NCBI RefSeq assembly: GCF_024435355.1 | Contig: NZ_JAMJWG010000023.1 | Span: 62,001 to 126,000 of the forward strand | Source of the DNA: Streptomyces odontomachi | Lineage (GTDB): Bacteria > Actinomycetota > Actinomycetes > Streptomycetales > Streptomycetaceae | DNA: 64,000 nucleotides | Direction of reading: 5' to 3' | In this document: one piece after another, positions 58,937-64,000 of the stretch | Layout: every line of letters begins with the position of its first letter | Position numbering within the stretch: the stretch's first letter is position 1 | The notes under the pieces: model-generated | Database searches by the model: none | Seen by the model: the letters and a program-made list of their open reading frames with translations, nothing else | Told to the model about the DNA's origin: nothing | Made by a program: the position numbers and the translations under genes

Positions 58937-58969
58937 AGGGAGCCCCCCGCTTGCAGCGAGAGGCTCCCT
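58937..58969 (-). terminator. terminator downstream of msiK
   Basis: AGGGAGCC (58937-58944) pairs with GGCTCCCT (58962-58969), about 70 bp beyond the msiK stop codon in its direction of transcription. Confidence 0.65.
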
Positions 58970-58995
58970 GACGTGCGTGTCGTCTGGCGCGTGCA

Positions 58996-59040
58996 GACGC
59001 GTGCTGCCGTGCTCAGCCGGGCTGACGCGTGCTGCCGTGC

Positions 59041-59044
<4 letters not shown>
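58996..59044. repeat. 21-bp direct duplication at the msiK 3' end
   Basis: GACGCGTGCTGCCGTGCTCA plus one base occurs at 58996-59016 and 59024-59044, perfect, period 28 bp. The right copy contains the msiK stop codon. Confidence 0.9.
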
Positions 59045-60177
<1,133 letters not shown>

Positions 60178-60346
60178 GGCTGATGTACCCCTTCACCGGC
60201 AGGAACGTGCCGGACGATCCGAGTAAAGGAAGCGCGGGCCGAACGCGGAGGCACTCCGTCGTGGCCACGCAGATGACACAGTCTCTGCGGTCACCAGGGG
60301 GGCGACCACAGGGTCCGTCCGTGCGCAGTGGTGTAGTCCACCAGTG
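60178..60346 (-). ncRNA. msiK leader; candidate msiK RNA motif and palindrome
   Basis: Rfam describes an msiK RNA motif in 5' UTRs of msiK genes. This leader has a CCGGCA/TGCCGG hairpin (60196-60213) immediately before the AAGGGG ribosome site, and a CGGAG-GCA-CTCCG stem (60247-60259). I cannot align the covariance model by eye. At 60326-60346 an imperfect 21-bp palindrome (CAGTGGTG...CACCAGTG) resembles a GntR/DasR-type site in about 11 of 16 positions. Confidence 0.42.
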
Positions 60347-60463
60347 CGAACGTGAACCGGACGTTACCTCCTGGTCATGCCTTCTGTCAGCACTTTGCAC
60401 CCCGTGAACTTCGCCGAAATTTTCGACCGGCGCACCCCGTGACCTGGGTACACTGCACGCGTC

Positions 60464-60537
60464 GCCTCCTTAGCTCAGCTGGCCAGAGCAACGCACTTGT
60501 AATGCGTAGGTCGTCGGTTCGACTCCGACAGGAGGCT
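60464..60537 (+). tRNA. tRNA-Thr (anticodon TGT)
   Basis: A 74-base cloverleaf. The acceptor stem GCCTCCT (60464-60470) pairs with AGGAGGC (60530-60536), D-loop AGCTGGCCA, anticodon stem ACGCA/TGCGT around CTTGTAA with anticodon TGT at 60498-60500, and T-loop TTCGACT. CCA is not encoded. TACACT (60449-60454) is a plausible -10. Confidence 0.97.
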
Positions 60538-60542
60538 CTGGA

Positions 60543-60577
60543 AAAGGCCAGGTCGGATGTCTTCTGACCTGGCCTTT
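60543..60577. terminator. tRNA terminator
   Basis: AAAGGCCAGGTC (60543-60554) pairs perfectly with GACCTGGCCTTT (60566-60577), six bases past the tRNA, with an A/T tract on both sides. It can also end the convergent gene at 60590. Confidence 0.9.
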
Positions 60578-60589
60578 CGGGTGCGTGTC

Positions 60590-61279
60590 TCAGTTCGGGG
60601 TGGGTTCTTCGGCCGCTGCGGCGTCGGTGACTTCGACGGTCGTGGTGATCCGTGCGACGGCGGGCTTCCGGGGCGTCGAGCCGAACCCGAAACGCACGGC
60701 GGGCGCGACGGGTGCCATGGTGCCCAGGTCGGCGCCGTCGAAGGAGGCCGAGACCGCGACGATCGGACGCAGATCCCGTGCGCCGTACCACTGGCGGCGA
60801 CGGATTTCGCCCGGGCGTGCGCCCCGGTTCTGGTGGGTCTGTGCGCCGACCGTGCCGCGGGTCCGTACGCCGGTCAGCAGGAGGCGGGCGGGTAGGGCCG
60901 TCAGCGTGGCCCAGGCGGGGCGGGCGGCGAGCGTGCCGGGTACGGCATGCAGGAGGTGTCCCAGGGGTCCTCGGCGTCCGGTGGTGAGGCGGAGGCGTAG
61001 CGGGCCGGCGGTGACGGTCCAGGTGTTCTTCTCGATGTGCGCGTCGACGGGCACGACGCGCACCGTGTCGAAGGCGTAGGCGGAGCCGACGAAGTCGGCC
61101 GTCTGGGGGGTGGGCGCCAGCAGTAGCCGTTGCCCGTCCGCGCGCTCCAGCATGACGTCGGTGAACGTCCCGAACGGTGAACGGTCCCAGCGGCCCAGCA
61201 CGATGCGGGTACCGGAGGAGGTTCCGGTGCCGGCGATCCACCCGTCGAAGCGCAGGCGCACATGGTCTGGTGCTGCCAC
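60590..61279 (-). CDS. uncharacterised conserved protein
   Basis: A 229-residue protein of no named family. It has a beta-rich N-terminus (VRLRFDGWIAGTGTSSGTRIVLGRWDRSPFGTFTDVM), LLAPTPQTADFVGSAY, and a C-terminal REWYGARD-like segment (RQWYGARDLRPIVAVSASFDG) ending APAVRFGFGSTPRKP. I recall related proteins across Streptomyces. GTG 61279 fits the family start; ATG 61315 would add 12 residues. Probably cytoplasmic. Confidence 0.75.
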   Translation of the reverse strand: MAAPDHVRLRFDGWIAGTGTSSGTRIVLGRWDRSPFGTFTDVMLERADGQRLLLAPTPQTADFVGSAYAFDTVRVVPVDAHIEKNTWTVTAGPLRLRLTTGRRGPLGHLLHAVPGTLAARPAWATLTALPARLLLTGVRTRGTVGAQTHQNRGARPGEIRRRQWYGARDLRPIVAVSASFDGADLGTMAPVAPAVRFGFGSTPRKPAVARITTTVEVTDAAAAEEPTPN

Positions 61280-61381
61280 GGGGGACGGGTCTCCGTGCAC
61301 GGGAGGCGGAAACATCCCTGCCGGCTGCCGGCTGTGGCGCCCGGTCGGGGGTGGGGAGCAGGGACGCGGGAAAGCAGGAAA

Positions 61382-61540
61382 CCCCGGCTGGACGGGGGAG
61401 AACCAGCCGGGGTCGTTGAGCGTGACCTACGGAAGGGCGGTCGCCTCTCGGCGAAAGGCTCCATGGGGCTTCAGCCGAACGATCTTCCCCATGGGCTATA
61501 GGTGAGGCCCGGGGACACTGTCCCCTTCCGCGGTCACACT
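61382..61540 (-). ncRNA. candidate structured RNA with intrinsic terminator
   Basis: On the minus strand GTGACC and CGGAAGGG (positions 61537-61523) pair with CCCTTCCG and GGTCAC (61437-61422), a 14-bp helix closing about 115 nt. Inside are CCATGGGG/CCCCATGG (61461-61494), CGCC-GAGA-GGCG with a GNRA loop, and a GGGGACA/TGTCCCC stem. A terminator follows: CCCCGGCTGG/CCAGCCGGGG (61382-61412) then TTTCCTGCTTT. No known riboswitch class is recognised. Confidence 0.5.
61427..61492 (-). CDS. possible 21-residue small ORF within the structured RNA
   Basis: ATG 61492 opens MGKIVRLKPHGAFRREATALP and stops at TAG 61427. It is basic, lacks a ribosome site, and TATAGC lies only two bases upstream. It may be a leader peptide or chance within the RNA. 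Confidence 0.25.
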   Translation of the reverse strand: MGKIVRLKPHGAFRREATALP

Positions 61541-61647
61541 GGGGTCAACGGAGTACCGCCTTGCGTTGTTCCGGGTGATTCTCAATCTTTTCTGTGATCT
61601 GCGGCATATCGGCTCGGGGTCACCGGCGGCGGCCGAGCGGCCGTCGC

Positions 61648-61692
61648 GGTGCCGGTCGTGGCGGTGCCGGTCGTGGCGGTGCCGGTCGTCGC
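61648..61692. repeat. three tandem 15-bp units
   Basis: GGTGCCGGTCGTGGC occurs three times from 61648 (last unit one mismatch), directly after the stop codon of the ABC ATPase gene. Confidence 0.85.
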
Positions 61693-61693
61693 G

Positions 61694-62515
61694 TCAGCGG
61701 CCCGACCGGGCGTACCAGCGGCCGTCGTGACGGGCGATCTGGATCGGGCGTCCGAAGCAGGACGTCATGTTGTCGGGCGTGAGCACGCGGTCGGCCGGTC
61801 CGGAGGCCAGTTCCCTGCCTTCCTTGAGCAGGAAGGTGTGCGTGGTGCTGGGCGGCAGTTCCTCCACGTGGTGGGTGACCGTGAGGGTGACGAGGTCGGG
61901 CCGGTCGGCCGCCAGGCGGTGCAGTGCGTCCACGAGGTCTTCGCGGGACGGCAGGTCGAGGGCGTTGAACGGCTCGTCGAGCAGGAGCAGCGCCGGGTCG
62001 GCCATCAGGGCGCGGCTGATGAGGATCCGGGCGCGCTGACCGCCCGAGCAGTCGCCGAACCGGCGGTCGGCGAGCTCCTTGCACCCCAGTTCGGCGAGGA
62101 GGGCGTGGGCGTGCTCGCGGGTCGCGTCGTCGTACTTCCGCCACAACGGCTGCACGGTGCCGGTCGCTCCGGTGAGGACGACGGTGTGGACGGCGGCGTC
62201 CAGCGGGACCTTCTGGGCGGCGGACACCAGGCCGATCCGTGCCCGCAGTTCGCGCATGTCGACGCGGCCGAGTCGGTTGCCGAGGACCTCGACGGTGCCG
62301 GAGGTGGGGTACATGGTGGCGCCGATGAGGCGGAGCAGGGTGGTCTTGCCCGCTCCGTTGGTGCCGAGCAACGCCCAGTGCTCGCCGGCCCGGACGGTCC
62401 AGTCGATGCCGTCGAGGATGATCTCCTGCCCGCTGGTGCGACGGTGCACCGCCACGCCCTTCAGGGCGACGACGGCGTGCGGTTCACGGGCTTCGGCGGC
62501 CTGGGCTGGGATCAT
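61694..62515 (-). CDS. ABC transporter ATP-binding protein
   Basis: A 273-residue stand-alone ATPase. Walker A LLGTNGAGKTTLLRLI (about residues 49-64), signature CSGGQRARILISRALM, Walker B LLLLDEP, H-loop VTHHVEEL. The sequence resembles the iron/molybdate (ModF/YlmA-like) group of ATPases, which lack a neighbouring permease. ATG 62515 is preceded by TACGCT (six bases away), pointing to a leaderless transcript. Role uncertain: import, export or translation factor-like. Confidence 0.88.
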   Translation of the reverse strand: MIPAQAAEAREPHAVVALKGVAVHRRTSGQEIILDGIDWTVRAGEHWALLGTNGAGKTTLLRLIGATMYPTSGTVEVLGNRLGRVDMRELRARIGLVSAAQKVPLDAAVHTVVLTGATGTVQPLWRKYDDATREHAHALLAELGCKELADRRFGDCSGGQRARILISRALMADPALLLLDEPFNALDLPSREDLVDALHRLAADRPDLVTLTVTHHVEELPPSTTHTFLLKEGRELASGPADRVLTPDNMTSCFGRPIQIARHDGRWYARSGR

Positions 62516-62628
62516 TTCGCCAGCGTAGTGCCGGGTCGGTCGACGTCTCCGGGGGGTTTCGTTCGTCTTGTCCTGGGGGCGTGCGTCTTCTCCTGGGGGC
62601 GTGCGTTTCCTCCCGGAGGGCGTGCGTC

Positions 62629-64000
62629 TCACCGGGCGCGGGTGAGGCGCACCGCGATGCTCTCCGGGTAGCGCAGCTCCAGTTCGTTCTGCGACTTCCG
62701 GGTGATGGTCTCGGGCACGCCGTTCGGGCAGCCGATGCCACGCGGTGTCGTGGCGTCGAGTTCCAGGGGGCTCATGGTGATGGTGTCCTTGTTGACCGAC
62801 ACCAGCTCCGCGCTGCCGTTGCAGCGCCAGTCGATCGACCACCCGGTGTACGTGCCGACCTTCGTCCCCACGGCACCCTGCTTGATGGTCAGGGTGCCCT
62901 GGATCTCGGACTTCCAGGTACCGAGGAACGCGGCGGGGACGGGTTCGCTGCTGTCGGCCGTCACGGGCCTCAGATCGGCCGTCGTCTCGCCCATCGACCA
63001 ACTGACCCTGTCGTCCGACGACGTGAGGGTGCTCGACCGTGTCAGGTCGCACGCACCTTTGGCCGCCGACTCGGGAACGGCCTTGACCACCTTGAAGGAG
63101 GCGAACTTCATCGTGTGCCGACTCTTCGACCCCAGCGTCGACTCCACCTTGCAGTAGGTGTCCTTGCCGAGGTACAGGAAGTCGGCCGCCTTCTCGCCGG
63201 GCCTGGCGTTCCCGTCGACGTCGATCCGCAGGTACTCGTGCTCGTCCGAGATCGAGCTGTCCGTGCGCTGGACGAGCCCTTCCCAGGCGCCGCCGAAGCT
63301 GTCCGCCGGCTGGCCCCCGGAGCCGCCGCCGTCCCTGTCGCCGGGGCGTGTGCTTGCGCCCGCCTGCTGATCGTCGCCCGACTTCCGCTCGGAGAGCTGG
63401 TTGACCACGACGACGGTGGCTGCCGTGACGACGATGACCGCCGCCGCTGCGAGCCATGCGGCGCGGGAACGGGGACGGGACTGCTGGGTCAGGCCCTGGC
63501 CCGCCACCGCCCGCCCCGGTCCGCGACCGGACCCCCGGCCCGCCCCGTTGCCTGATCTGCGGCCGCCCGGTCCCTGGGCCGGTCCCTCGCCGGGTTCGGG
63601 TCCGTGCGGCGCGTTCTGGTTCTGCGGCGGTGCGATCTGGACGGTCAGGGGGTGCGGGGGCGTGTGCGCGGGGGCGTCCGCGTCGAGGAGTCGGGCCGCG
63701 TGCCGGCCGAGTTGGGCGAGCAGCGGGCCGGGCAGCCAGGGGTGCCCGTTCTCGATGTCCGCGTCGGAGGTCCACGCCAGCAGGTGCTCCGGCGTGGGCC
63801 GTTGGGCCGGGTCCTTCGTCAGGCAGACCCGCACCAGGTCGACGACCCCCGTCGGGACGCCGTCGAGGTCCGGCTCCGCCTCGGCGATCCGGAACATGAG
63901 GGCGTGCACGCCGCTGTCCGCCGTGCCGAACGGCATCTGCCCGGTTGCCGCGTACGCCAGGACGGAACCGAGGCAGAACACGTCGGATGCCGGTGTGAGC
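62629..64000 (-). CDS. Ser/Thr protein kinase, C-terminal part (runs off window)
   Basis: The 5' end lies beyond the window. The visible 457 codons start in kinase subdomain IX (ASDVFCLGSVLAYAATGQMPFGTAD) and XI (CLTKDPAQRPTPEHLL). A Pro/Gly-rich linker, one membrane helix (AAWLAAAAVIVVTAATVVVVNQL) and an extracellular domain of about 225 residues follow, with Cys residues (YCKVES, WRCNGS, GCPNG) likely in disulfides. A PknB-like receptor kinase. Three CGTGCGT repeats occur just past the stop codon. Confidence 0.85.
   Translation of the reverse strand, partial: LTPASDVFCLGSVLAYAATGQMPFGTADSGVHALMFRIAEAEPDLDGVPTGVVDLVRVCLTKDPAQRPTPEHLLAWTSDADIENGHPWLPGPLLAQLGRHAARLLDADAPAHTPPHPLTVQIAPPQNQNAPHGPEPGEGPAQGPGGRRSGNGAGRGSGRGPGRAVAGQGLTQQSRPRSRAAWLAAAAVIVVTAATVVVVNQLSERKSGDDQQAGASTRPGDRDGGGSGGQPADSFGGAWEGLVQRTDSSISDEHEYLRIDVDGNARPGEKAADFLYLGKDTYCKVESTLGSKSRHTMKFASFKVVKAVPESAAKGACDLTRSSTLTSSDDRVSWSMGETTADLRPVTADSSEPVPAAFLGTWKSEIQGTLTIKQGAVGTKVGTYTGWSIDWRCNGSAELVSVNKDTITMSPLELDATTPRGIGCPNGVPETITRKSQNELELRYPESIAVRLTRAR

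Noticed and set aside
60464..60537. tRNA as integration site
   Set aside because: No repeated tRNA 3' end or integrase was found in the window.

Overview
The window looks like chromosomal DNA from a Streptomyces species. GC is very high with strong third-position G/C bias, TTA codons are almost absent (I noticed one), GTG/TTG starts are common, and the gene order matches, from memory, the S. coelicolor SCO4180-SCO4241 core: nur, mshA, gpmA, phoU/phoR-phoP, carD, ispD-ispF, cysS, rlmB, msiK. There is no plasmid backbone, phage module, complete insertion sequence or CRISPR array.

Layout. 0-6.4 kb: small membrane protein, nitrobindin-like protein, the nickel regulator Nur, YgfZ-like protein, D-aminoacyl-tRNA deacylase, the c-di-GMP-sensing anti-sigma factor RsiG, asparaginase and an Eis-like acetyltransferase. 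6.4-10.6 kb: two paralogous small membrane proteins divergent from a GntR-HAD pair, then an APH-like kinase. 10.7-19.4 kb: accessory regulator/enzyme pairs (ECF41 sigma, TetR/oxidoreductase, ArsM, XRE-cupin/GNAT, TetR) with clear palindromic operators. 19.5-26.4 kb: a block bracketed by an inverted ~63-bp repeat, holding an MFS exporter, two immunity-like proteins behind a 16-bp tandem array, a membrane methyltransferase, a PAS-PP2C phosphatase and an XRE/HbhA-like pair. 26.5-36.8 kb: DUF2516 protein, a 241-bp MITE-like element, REC-PP2C phosphatase, mshA, YbjN, a secreted beta-helix protein and gpmA. 36.9-44.6 kb: a second accessory stretch with Imm10-like protein, lipoprotein, PadR/membrane pair, DUF3887 regulator, VOC protein, GNAT-DinB fusion, MarR, methyltransferase, a Cys-rich metallothionein-like peptide and a SnoaL-like protein. 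44.6-64 kb: phosphate control (phoU, phoR-phoP), carD, isoprenoid genes, cysS, rlmB, DoxX protein, sugar nucleotidyltransferase, msiK, tRNA-Thr(TGT), a strongly structured candidate RNA, an ABC ATPase and the 3' part of a Ser/Thr kinase gene running off the end.

How the genes work together. PhoR-PhoP with PhoU control phosphate starvation. MshA starts mycothiol synthesis and carries a SigR-like promoter. Nur controls nickel and superoxide-dismutase genes. RsiG ties c-di-GMP to WhiG and sporulation. MsiK energises sugar ABC importers. Several accessory regulators sit next to their likely targets with palindromes between them. The least explained items are the structured RNA at 61.4 kb, the Cys-rich peptide at 43.7 kb, the paralogous membrane pair at 6.5-7.0 kb, the GNAT-DinB fusion with a TTA codon, and a family of small palindromic repeats, one of them inside a coding frame.
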